A stretch of DNA of 64,000 nt, taken from Lunularia cruciata (lineage: Eukaryota; Streptophyta; Marchantiopsida; Lunulariales; Lunulariaceae). The translations under genes and the position numbers were made by a program. The DNA lies in NCBI GenBank assembly GCA_948567375.1, contig OX419757.1, forward strand, positions 66,774,001-66,838,000. The letters are read 5' to 3'. Shown piece by piece: positions 11,676 to 21,416 of the stretch. Below the pieces are notes generated by a model. That model saw only the letters and a list, made by a program, of their open reading frames with translations, was not told where the DNA came from and made no database searches. Position 1 is the first letter of the stretch; each line of letters starts with the position of its first letter.

Positions 11676-13661
11676 ATATGAAATAATTTTTTTTGCAAGA
11701 TAGCAATCTATTACTTATATCAATTTTGGATAGAGATTGAGTTATGACTTCAATCACTTTTAGAGATATTATTTTTATCTTCCATTAATATTTTCACATG
11801 GTAGTTCAAGATAGGTAGATGATTCATGTGTAAGATGAAGAGAAAATCTGTTGATGAAGGTTTTAGGATACCTAACTTGCACTAATAGTTGATGGTTCCA
11901 AGTTTACAATTCATGCGCCACTTATTCTAGTAGCAAATGGTAAAAACTTTTTTAGTTATTAATATATAGTTAGCTAAAATTATGAATCTATTTGAGTAGT
12001 TATTATTTCAAAGACTTTATTAACTACTCAGTAATACTTATATAAGTAATGTTGTTGTCTTAATTGTAATAGTTATACCTTATTTTGGTAATGGTTTATA
12101 TCCACTAACTAAATTGTAATAGTTATACCTTATTTTGGTAATGGTTTATATCCACTAACTAATCATGATATGATATGGAAGGTGAACATTGAATTTGATT
12201 TGCTTACTTCACTGTGATTTTTTTCTAATTTGTGATCATGTTATCCTACCTAAAGCTCTTTCTAAAGAAAATGTATATATGCTAATTCAGTTATGAATAA
12301 ACAATTTGGACAAGAATTCTAGTTATAGTTTTAAATTACAATTTTCTATCTATGAACATCTTTTTATTGATATCTAAAAATCTTGATTAAATAAGGTACA
12401 TCAAAAATTTATGTTGCATAACATAAAACTATAATAATATGTTTGAGATCTAGAATTAGAACTTTATAACTTTGTTGACAAATTTGCTTTAGTGCATAAT
12501 GTATGGATTTTAGACTTGACTTTATAATTAACTCCTAGATATTAAGTTATAAAATAATTTCAAGTATCAAAATTTTACTAAAAAATTGGATCATAGATTA
12601 TTAAAGGATCAATAATTCAATTTCAAACCACATGCTGATTTTTATGACTTGTTTTGAATGTTACCAGATGTAATAAGATCTTCATGAAAGTAAGAAAGCC
12701 ATGGATATAAAGTGTGCTTGAATGATTGAGTATCAATATGTGGGTTGAGATTAGTATTGAAAATTTAATAATCCATGATCTAGGTTTTAAAAATAAAAAA
12801 TTTGATAATTTAGTATCTAAGTGTGCTTGAATTCAAATGTTTGAATTAAGATCTCATTAAACAAACCAGGAGGCAATAGTATATAACGTTAACCATATCA
12901 TTATTTGGCTGCTGCGCACACTGATAGTATTATGACAGTATTTACATTTTTATACAAATTATGGTTTGAGATTAATATTTTTCATTACTCGTAGCATCTT
13001 TGAAATTCTTGAAAACTGGTTCTCCAAATCATCTTACATATTTTTTATAGTGTTCTATGGAAAATGTTGAACTTATTATATGAAATAAAAGATATTTAAG
13101 AAGAATTATCTATCCATTTGTGTAAATATCTCATACTTTATTGAAAGATGTTACTCAAAACTAATATGGGTGTGGATTTAAATCATATGATTAGATCTTG
13201 ATTTAGTTAAAAGCCTAAATTTATTTAAGTAGAAAGACCAATAAAGTGAGATAAATATAAAGCATGAAGGTAAAGTCTGATAAAAGAAGAAGATCAAAAG
13301 AGGAAAGTAAAAGGAAAATTAATTAGATTAAAATTATTAGAATATAAATTTTATGCAAATATGTATCTAACTATATTATCGATAAGCAAGACTACCAATA
13401 TCAATACATACTATAAGGTACAATACGAAGTTTCATATAACCACATTAAGTCAGAATAAATAAATAAATATATTTATTTATTTTTAAATTGGATATAATT
13501 TGTATAAATATTTAGATATAAGAACATTTAATTTGAAAGCAACCTTTAGCAGATGGTTTGAAGCTCATGATAAAAGAGCCAATTTTGCCTGAACTTACAT
13601 ATTAGTAATAACATAAAATAATAGAAATCAAATTTTAACCTTGTGACTAGTGAAAGGTTTG
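11676..13661. other. AT-rich intergenic DNA
   Basis: No gene or domain seen in either strand. Apart from the exact duplication at 12,062-12,162 this stretch holds only low-complexity AT-rich sequence. Confidence 0.5.
12062..12162 (+). repeat. Exact 50-bp tandem duplication
   Basis: The unit beginning AATTGTAATAGTTATACC and ending CCACTAACTA occurs twice head to tail with a period of exactly 50 bp and no mismatch seen, pointing to a recent duplication. Confidence 0.95.
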
Positions 13662-13804
13662 TTTGTTTCTCGTTTTAAAATGTATAAAGGCGACCACGAA
13701 GGATGGAAATATCCCATCAATCCGCACAAGGGAGAGAAAAGAAAAAGGGTAAAATGGGGCTAAATCCCAATAGATTCTATATTATTTGTTTCTCCTTTTA
13801 AAAT
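13662..13804 (-). mobile_element. Short retroposon family R, copy 1, with 20-bp target duplication
   Basis: A 103-bp insert (13,682-13,784) is bordered by TTTGTTTCTCGTTTTAAAAT (13,662-13,681) and the same 20-mer with one mismatch (13,785-13,804). Read on the minus strand the insert ends GGTCGCCTTTATAC and contains blocks shared with copies at 20.9-21.4 and 61.7 kb, including GGCTAAATCCCAATAGA (plus-strand reading) and ATCCGCACAAGGGAGAGA. The long direct repeats mark insertion with target-site duplication. The insert is truncated relative to the 509-bp copy at its far end. Confidence 0.7.
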
Positions 13805-14567
13805 AGATCATTTAAAAAAGTTTTAAAATACCAAGAATTTTTATAAAACATTATTTTTTAGTGCATAAAGAATGTCACATTTCATGGGGGGCCAAAACCA
13901 AGAAAAGAAAAAGTTTTATAAAAAATAAGAAATATTTTAGAACGTTCTATTATCCAAACAGAAGTAAAAAAAAAATTCCATACATGTGATAATTATAGTG
14001 GTCGCCGTCCTCACATGAATCTCGTATTAATGTTATTTCGGATCAATTTTGTACCTCCGCTAACGGTGGAGTGAGTACCGGGAACCTCCAGTGTTCTGTC
14101 CTGCTCCCGGCCAACAAACCGGCTAAAAGGCTGCTTAAACTGAGTAGCCCAAGCCTGAACCACGTACATGAAACTGTCTACTACGGCTACCGGATCTCGA
14201 TGTCCCAAATTCATGACCATGGATGTGATAACGACGCCTCGCTTGCTGGACTGTGGATGAATCATTCGCTCTCCTAATCTCGTGTTTTTCCACCAGAGAA
14301 GAGATCCGTTAGCTTGTGTTCCTCGAAAATGGACGATGAGCGGAATTATCCGTTTCCTCAGGCGCTAATTCTCCGCTTTTGTACCCGATTTACAATAGTA
14401 GAACTCCGATGCACGCTTTGACAGACTTTTTTAACACCGACTGAAATTTACAGGACGATTCGCTGCCGAAATGGATTGAAGACGCTGCTTAGATTGTCTG
14501 TTTACTCAGCTTCCAAGCACTCGCGGCGCTGGAGTAGTCACTCTTATCAGGAAAGCAGCTCGCGGCC

Positions 14568-17500
14568 ATGGCTGCTGCTGCTTGTTGTAGAGACACACAC
14601 AGATTCTCGGGAGCTAGTGTTCCCCCGCTGCCAACTTCTCACCTCCTGCGCTATGTATTTGTTGCTCGGACAGGAAGGTTGGAGTGTTCTGGCCGAAGGA
14701 GAAGAGGATTCAGCCGAATATGGGTTGCTAAGGGCAGATGGCTTAGAAGTTTAAAGTTTGGCAGAGACGTTGCGATCCAGTCTGAGTTACACAGGGTATG
14801 GAGTTCGGAAGGTTTTCGTGGCGCTGGAGAACGAGAAACAGGGAGACCTATGGGAGCACGAGCAGCGGTGGCTACTAGTGGAGGAGCTGAGGATTTGGAT
14901 TCTAGGTGGGGGAAAGATAGGGTGGATAATCGGAACGGGATTTGGACAGTTTGGGATTTTAAGGCCACAAGCGGTGGAGAGAGGCTTGCCATTCTGGGAA
15001 TGGTGGCACTCACGGGATTGACAGTTGTAAGAGTTTTAAGAGGTTCTGCTCCAGTAAGTGTGGGTGCGATCATCTTTTTCCTCTGTCTTGCTGGATTCCA
15101 CCCCAGGTTGAAACCCATTTTTGATGTCATCAAAAAGGAGTTAGATTGCCTTAAGGGGAAGCTCGTAAGCCTTATACCCATCAACTTCCCCGAGCTGGCA
15201 ACCAGGACCAGAGGAGGGAATTCTCTGTTTGATTTCTCCAGCAATTCGGCCTTCACAGCAGCTGCATCCTCTGGTTTAGAGGCTGGGATTTCCGGCTCTG
15301 CTGGATCTGTAGTGGTGAATGATGTCTGGGAGTGTGTTACCCAGTTAAAGAATATTATCTCCACTTTAGATATCGAGGTGATTACCAGGGATGTGCAGTC
15401 TGTGGGAGATCTAAAGAAGCTGCAATTAGGAATAACTGAGCTTCGAGGCAATTTGTACAAAGCTGCTTCTGCTCTTCACGCCAAAGAAACCCTTTTGCAA
15501 ACAAAGCTGGAATTTACTACTGCTGAGCCTGAAATTCGGCCCATTACAGAGCGTCCAATAGGTAGTGTGACGGTTCAGGATTGGAATAGAGAATCTAGCG
15601 ATTTAGATGGTGTAGTAGGGGGTTCAAACTTATCGAATCGGATGGAGTCAGCAGGTTCGGAAGAGACTTTAGTGAATCCAGATGTTTCAATCTCTCTTGA
15701 GGTTCAACGAAGACGGCAACAATCACATGAGGTTTTCCCTGCAGGTAAGGGAAGTTTGTCCTTTTTAAATTATCAGGTCATCACCGCAGATTATGAACCA
15801 GAACCTGTTACTCAATTCGCCCCAGTGGCGGACAGAACATATGAGGCAAGCGCAAATTCTGAAGAGAGTGAATTTGCATCCCCTGAAGTTGCAAGTATGG
15901 CCGAGCTTAGAGCTGGCAGCAGCAGCAATTTTCAATCGACCACTGTAACGAACAGTTTGGCAGGAAAGATGGTGAAAGAATCACCAGAGCAATGGAAGGG
16001 TGACCTTTCACCTGCCACTGGCATGCCACAAATTCCTCAACTAGATGCCGAACAATCGCTCTGGTCGTCGGGTGGCAGGAGCAAGCTTTTATCGGGTCCA
16101 TTCGTGTCAGGGCAGGAACCCTTGGCAGATGATGAGTTCTGTCCAGCGGATGAAGCGCGGATACCTATACCTGTGGAAAGGATTGCTGCTAGAGAACAAA
16201 TGTCGATGTCTAAGCTGAACATAAAACAGCAGGAACCGATAGATATGAGAGTGATGGAAAGAGCCTCACCAGATCCTTGGCATGATGATTACCGTCGCGC
16301 TTCTTCAGCAAATACGGGCCTAGCGTTGGATGAAAATGAACTGTCTCGCTGGGAGGCTGTAGTTTTGCAGCTTTCTGAGAAACGAACAGCTCTATCATCA
16401 AGTAGAAGATGGAAGGAGGAGGAGGATAGAATTTTGCCCGAGAGCGCACTCTTTATCAACAATGCAAGCAAAACAGTTTTGGAAGATGGTATGGGGAAAG
16501 GGAGAGGTAACCAAACGAATAGTGTGGACTTCTGGGGAAAGAATCCTGTAAATGCAGGTAGGGCGCAGCGGGGTACTCTGACCAAAATAAAGGCTACTCG
16601 TAGAGGTACTTTGGGATCCGTTGATAATCTGGACAATGAATGGCCTCAAGCACGACGAGGTCGGTGGGAGGGTGAACAGGAGCGTGAAGAACGAGTAGTC
16701 AGCAGAGACCACAATGGGGTGGCTAACTCAAGTCCATCAGGTGAAGAATATCGGCAAGATGAAAATGAGGCGTGGGATTATGATTCTGTAGTTGATGACT
16801 CTCGTCCAAGGGGAAGGAGCTGGAGAGGATCACAGAAGTCACAAGGAGGTAGGAGAGATTCAGAGTCGGGGGAATTTCCTGCCGGTGATAGGGAGTGGTT
16901 GACTCCAAGACGTTCACAGTCTAGAGAGGACCCAGAGGAAACAGGGGAATACCGAATTGGTAGAAACCCAACGGGTAGTTATAACTCTCAAGAAAGGAGG
17001 AGTTCCAGCTCCAAATTGCCGAACACTCGAGAGAATAGGAGAATACTTGCAGATGAAGATGTTGAAGAAGATGCGTACGGGAGGGATCCCAAGGACCTGG
17101 ACGAGGAGGAGCCTAGTAGCGGAAGTAGGAGTGGGGTTTTAGATGAGCCTGGCGACTACCAGAGGGATAGAAACAAAGGTGGCAGTTACGACTTTAAGGA
17201 AAGGGCCAGCTCCAAGGTGACTGTTAGAACTAGAAACAACAGAAGAATGGTTTCAGACGAGGACGGAGAAGGAAGGGAAGAAGATTGGAATAGCAATGGT
17301 GTCAAAGATAGGGAGCAGGAGGACTACAGCACTGGAATTAGAAGTGAGATTCCAGAAGAACGAGACGAATACCAGAACGGTAGCAGGTACGGTTCTCAGA
17401 GATCGACTAATTCTCTCTCCAAGATGCCCTCCAACTCTAGGGACCTTAGACGACCAGTTCAAAGAGAAGAAGACGAAGAAGAAGAAGAAGACGAAGAAAA

Positions 17501-18200
17501 AGATCAATACAGTAGGGACACCAGGGACATACAGGAGGACGATTATAGCACTGGCGATAGAAGCTGGATCGAGTCTCAGGACTCCCGACGGGACGTGCAG
17601 AGAGGATCAGAAGGTGGTTTTGAAACAAGAACAGAGCCTCCACACTATGAGAGCGAGCTTGAGCCTGAACCAACACGCAACTTGCCTGTACGTCAAACAA
17701 GCCGAGTGGACGAAGAGAAATTTGATAGGTTGCTTGATGAGGGGGAGGCCTTGTTGGAAGAAGGAATGCAAGGCTTAGAGGGACGTATTGAGGTTGGTGT
17801 GGCAGAGCGCATGCTATATGAGGCTGCAAGCATGTTTCAAGCAGCCGCTGAAATGAATTCTGAAAGTTTGATTGCCATTGGGTATTGGGGGAACACCCTT
17901 TTGGTACATGGAGAGCTGAAACTGAAGCTGAGCCAGCAGTTGCGGAGCATGCTTCCATCCTCGAACTCCTCAACTTACTCCATGACAAGGGCAAGGGCAG
18001 TCTCAGGGCGGGACGATGAGCGAGAATCGCTGGAGAAGACACTCCAGGATGTTTGTGAAGAATGTGAGGAACTGCTAGTGGATGCCGGTAGAAAGTACCG
18101 GAATGCATTAACTTTAGACCGGTCTGATATGAGAGCCCTGTACAACTGGGGCCTAGCGCTCTGCTACCGTGGGCAGCTCATAGCTGACGAAGGTGGAGAG
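14568..18200 (+). CDS. Plastid-type TPR protein, exon 1 of 3
   Basis: The 1,211-codon first exon starts at an ATG followed by an Ala/Arg/Ser-rich N-terminus (residues 1 to about 60, including a GRRRRGFSR patch) that looks like a plastid transit peptide. Two hydrophobic segments follow at about residues 139-156 and 162-177. A long Ser/Glu/Arg-rich, probably disordered middle (about 200-1040) contains imperfect repeats and an acidic Glu/Asp run near residues 967-980. The last 160 residues of the exon begin a TPR-like helical region (FDRLLDEGEALLEEG, then ALYNWGLALCYRGQL). The open frame continues nine codons past 18,200 to a stop, but GAG|GT at 18,200/18,201 with an acceptor at 18,327 restores the TPR frame. 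Complete protein: 1,323 residues. I recognise the architecture as a plant TPR-like protein but cannot name it or its function; membrane anchorage in plastids is inference. Confidence 0.85.
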
Positions 18201-18327
18201 GTTGGTGTTCTCCCCTTGACTTGTTCATGAGTTGCACTAGGATTTTATCTGAGACTTGGCAAATTGGATACATGGAAGCGAATTCACTAGAGTCTAACAC
18301 TGGCACTTCGGACCTTTATTTCTGCAG

Positions 18328-18418
18328 AGAGCGATCCAAGATGCTGACAAGGTTTATCTGGCTGCAATTGACAAGTTTGAAGCCATGCTAGGAATCAGTC
18401 AGGAGTATGCTGTTGGTG
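18328..18418 (+). CDS. Plastid-type TPR protein, exon 2 of 3
   Basis: This 91-nt exon follows a CTGCAG acceptor and ends before GTATGT. It encodes RAIQDADKVYLAAIDKFEAM and continues to YAVG, a helix pair completing the TPR begun in exon 1 and joining in phase 0 upstream and phase 1 downstream. Intron 1 is 127 bp (18,201-18,327) and intron 2 is 615 bp (18,419-19,033). Confidence 0.85.
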
Positions 18419-19033
18419 GTATGTGAAAGTCTTTCTTCCAAACCTTCTTGAATTCGTCTCCATCAGTTTTGATACATTCGTACCCAGTATACAAAACTCA
18501 ATCTAGTACCCATATCCTCTAATTTCAGCGACAACATATAGATAGACTAAGTGGACATTCCATTAAGTCCTATCAGTAACCTAAACAATGTGGTGAAAGT
18601 AGAACCAAGGTCGTTATTTAAGGTTGGTAGAATAAGAAATCCATGTTCATTTCAGTAACCTAGGTATGTTCAATCCCAACCACGGGTCGAGGATCCTCAC
18701 GTGACTTTTCTGCCCCTTGTCACTCAACTTCCTGCTCGTCTTTGTCTTACATTTAGAGCATAATCATTTAGAGTTCAAGGATCCATGAATTTGTACGACG
18801 ACCATATATATCACGTCATCGGAGGAACAAAACTGACCCAGAAACTGTTACGTGTCTTTACTTTAGGCACTAGTTACAAGAAAGTCATGGATGGATATAC
18901 TGCTTATAGTTTCCTTCTAACGGTAGACTGCGACTGGCCTTACCATAGAGCACGATGATGTCCTAGATCCTCGGAACCAAGTTAATTACCCAGATGTTGC
19001 TCGTAATTCAATGCTCTCCTCTGTGAATTGCAG

Positions 19034-19281
19034 CTCTTTATAACTGGGGACTAGCGATGCGAGACCGCTCAAGACTTCGTGCGATGGGAGATAGAGATCG
19101 AGTGAAACTCCTACTGTCAGCAAAGGAACTTTTCCAGGATGCGGTGCGTCTGGATCCCAACAACGGCCAAGCAAGAGGTGGAGTGGCAGCTGCTGTGGCA
19201 GAACTGCAAGAGCTACAGAAGTTCGAAGATCTGCAAAACGAGCAAGAAAACAACAGAAGGTCCCCCAAAAACTGGTGGTAA
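19034..19281 (+). CDS. Plastid-type TPR protein, exon 3 of 3
   Basis: The last exon opens with ALYNWGLAMRDRSRL, a second copy of the ALYNWGLAL motif seen at the end of exon 1, and continues with a canonical TPR helix AKELFQDAVRLDPNNGQA. It ends in a short charged tail and a TAA at 19,279-19,281. The split codon G|CT across intron 2 gives the Ala of ALYNWG, which supports both splice sites. Total coding length of the three exons is 3,972 nt, a multiple of three. Confidence 0.88.
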
Positions 19282-20224
19282 AGACATGTCCTTTAGTCTT
19301 AACCTGTTTATAAAACCACATAGTTGTACCATATGTGCGTCTTTTTTCATGTCTTCACCGTGCGGTTTTACTGCTGGTGCGAGCCAATACAGGAAGCCGC
19401 AGACGTTCCACCGTGCAGGCTTGCTGGAACTAATCCTTGCAAGCAAATGTACTTGTAACTGAAACAATTAGTATATTATCAGTGAAGCTTTAGTTTTGAG
19501 ACTTGGATATTGTTTCTTAGATATGTATATTAGACAGCTGTCAGCTCTCGTAACCGAGAGACGACGGGAACTGTCTGGTGGAAGTAAAGAGGCGAATGTT
19601 TTCGGAAGGTTCCCCTGAGGGAACTGAAACCAGTGCCCGGTGAAACGATCTGAAACTCCATCGCACTCTCTTTAACTGTGAATCACTAAGTTCCAGAGTA
19701 ATCTGGAGAGTGCAACTGCATGCAGTATTGCTGATTTTGAAGCTCCAGTCTTCACAGACCCACACAGCCTAACAATCACCGCACATGCAGTCTAAGCAAT
19801 TTTTAATCGGCCTTTACCCGGAGCAGTCATTCATCAGGAGGACATGTTGATGAAATATATGGCGTTGCTTTCTATCATCCGAGAATCACTTTCTAAAAGC
19901 TCAGATCGACCCAAGTGGCTTCTGTAGAAATTCTTGGGCAAGGACGATGGAATTCATCGAGTCATTTTAGCATGACAATATTCCAGTATCTTACGCAACG
20001 TAGCTTCTGTTAGGCAAAATGCCAACAGTAGAGAGAACTTCTAAGATAACTGGAATTAACTTCAATAACTCTTGCCCCACATACAAAGCATTATATCACC
20101 CGTGCTGTACTGGTGACTGGTCCTACAAAGTTCTTCGCATCTCGTACCATTGTGATCGTAACGTAGGAATGACAAAGAGTGAAGGCACTCGCGTTCACTT
20201 TGGTATCAACAAGGACTTCTTCTT
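19282..20224. other. 3' flank of the TPR gene
   Basis: Contains the presumed 3' UTR of the TPR gene. No other gene was recognised; the plus-strand open frame at 20,019-20,282 has no family resemblance and runs into the foldback sequence. Confidence 0.5.
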
Positions 20225-20256
20225 GAAGTTAACCCCGGTGAAGGGGTTAACTTCAC
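20225..20256. repeat. Small perfect hairpin
   Basis: TGAAGTTAACCCC and its reverse complement GGGGTTAACTTCA are separated by six bases. It directly abuts the large inverted repeat that starts at 20,257. Confidence 0.85.
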
Positions 20257-20580
20257 GATGCTGGTGTCCAATATCGATGTAGCAATATAAATTCAGTCAA
20301 AGACCAAGGACTTTTACCTTGGTCCATTCCCATAGCCTTGCCTTCCGCGCTTGGACAGCGCAGTCAGAACCGTCCACGAGTTCAGTTTAGAGATCATCAG
20401 TTTAGACCCCAGTTGGGACGTACGAGGGCTTCATCACTGATGATCTCTAAACGGAACTCGTGGAGGGCACTGACTGCGCTGTCCAAGCGCGCAAGGCAAA
20501 GCTATGGGAATGGACCAAGGTAAAAATCTTGGTCTTTGACTGAATTTTATATTGCTACATCAATATTGAAAACCAGCATC
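20257..20580. repeat. Long inverted repeat, 144-bp arms, 36-nt loop
   Basis: The left arm (20,257-20,400) begins GATGCTGG and ends GATCATCAG; the right arm (20,437-20,580) is its reverse complement with about a dozen differences and two single-base indels. A transcript would fold into a hairpin of roughly 90% pairing. No target duplication was seen at the ends, so a classical MITE is not demonstrated. Long, near-perfect arms of this sort are known from young plant MIRNA loci and from foldback transposons. No conserved miRNA sequence was recognised in the arms. Confidence 0.9.
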
Positions 20581-20854
20581 ATCTAACCAACTGATGGGAG
20601 CAATGAAATGAATGCACCTTTTGTCCCGGTAGCGAGGGTCTACAAGAATTTTGTATGGTTCATTCTATCAAGGCAAAACGATGGTCATACACATATTCGA
20701 TGATCGTCTCGAGGGTCTGTCAAGCCGATGTCTGATTTTGGTTTCAAGACTAGTTTGCTATGCAGAACCAAAGTTTGAATTTTCAATAAATTCAATGATG
20801 TAAATTTTATCAATGCTGCTGGCTTTTTGTAACAACCACATCACATATTTTAAG

Positions 20855-20933
20855 TGAGAGTGGTATCCCTTGATGCCTACCATGATGCTTTCAGAGCGTC
20901 ATGTTAGGCATCAGGGGATACCATTCATTCTCA
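20855..20933. repeat. Second hairpin, about 33-bp arms
   Basis: GAGAGTGGTATCCCTTGATG and the following CCTACCATGATG (left, ending 20,887) pair with CGTCATGTTAGGCATCAGGGG onward (right, 20,897-20,933), with a four-base bulge. Weaker pairing continues outward to about 20,838 and 20,955. The loop is the nine bases CTTTCAGAG. Confidence 0.8.
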
Positions 20934-21406
20934 TACTTTGAAGTATATTTTAGACAGTGTGTGTCCATTGCTCTACAGAGTGTAGTGGCTGGTGCAATCT
21001 ATAGGAGAGTAATCACATTAGGTGATATTTCTTCAGATATTCCATTTGTGTGTAGACAGTATGACTTACATAGCTCATCAGGGGATACCACTCATTCTCA
21101 TACTTTGAAATATATTTTAGACAGTGTGTGTCCATTGCTCTACAGAGTGTAGTGGCTGGTACAATCTATAGGAGAGTAATCACATTAGGTGATGTTTCTT
21201 CAGATGTTCCATTTGTGTGTAGACAGTATGACTTACATAGCTCGGATATCTTAGGTAAGGTAGGGCAGATTTCTCATATAGACTCTATTGGGGCTTAGCC
21301 CCGTGTTACCTTAATTGTCTCTCCCTTGCACGGCTTGATGTCTCTCCCTTGCACGGCTTGATGGGGTCTTCCCATCCTTCGTTTTTCCTCCGCGGTAGCC
21401 TTTTTC
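20898..21406 (+). mobile_element. Short retroposon family R, copy 2 (longest copy)
   Basis: This is the longest member, about 509 bp, lying between two copies of CTTTCAGAGC (20,888-20,897 and 21,407-21,416). In this orientation it ends GCGGTAGCCTTTTTC, closely matching the end of the copy at 24.74 kb. It includes a two-copy 167-bp tandem repeat and a two-copy 23-bp tandem repeat (TCTCTCCCTTGCACGGCTTG unit). The 10-bp flank is shorter than in other copies and its left member lies in a hairpin loop, so this target duplication is the least certain. No protein-coding frame was recognised, so the element would be non-autonomous or a fragment of a longer LINE. Confidence 0.55.
20911..21244 (+). repeat. 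167-bp tandem duplication
   Basis: The unit starting TCAGGGGATACC and ending ACTTACATAGCTCA occurs twice (20,911-21,077 and 21,078-21,244) with only a handful of substitutions. Confidence 0.95.
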
Positions 21407-21416
21407 CTTTCAGAGC

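Noticed and set aside
14651-15460. 269-codon minus-strand open frame antisense to the TPR gene
   Set aside because: It lies wholly within exon 1 of a well-supported gene on the other strand and shows no family resemblance; it is an antisense shadow.
15745-15776. CAG|GTAAGG ... TATCAG stretch that looks like a mini-intron in TPR exon 1
   Set aside because: It is only 32 nt, too short for a plant intron, and removing it would break the continuous frame.
17446-18108. 220-codon minus-strand open frame antisense to the TPR gene
   Set aside because: Same reason; its Leu-rich composition mirrors the Glu/Arg-rich sense codons.
20257-20933. Known conserved plant miRNA in the hairpins
   Set aside because: By eye the arms do not match miR156, miR160, miR166, miR171, miR319, miR390 or miR408 families; any small RNA here would be new.
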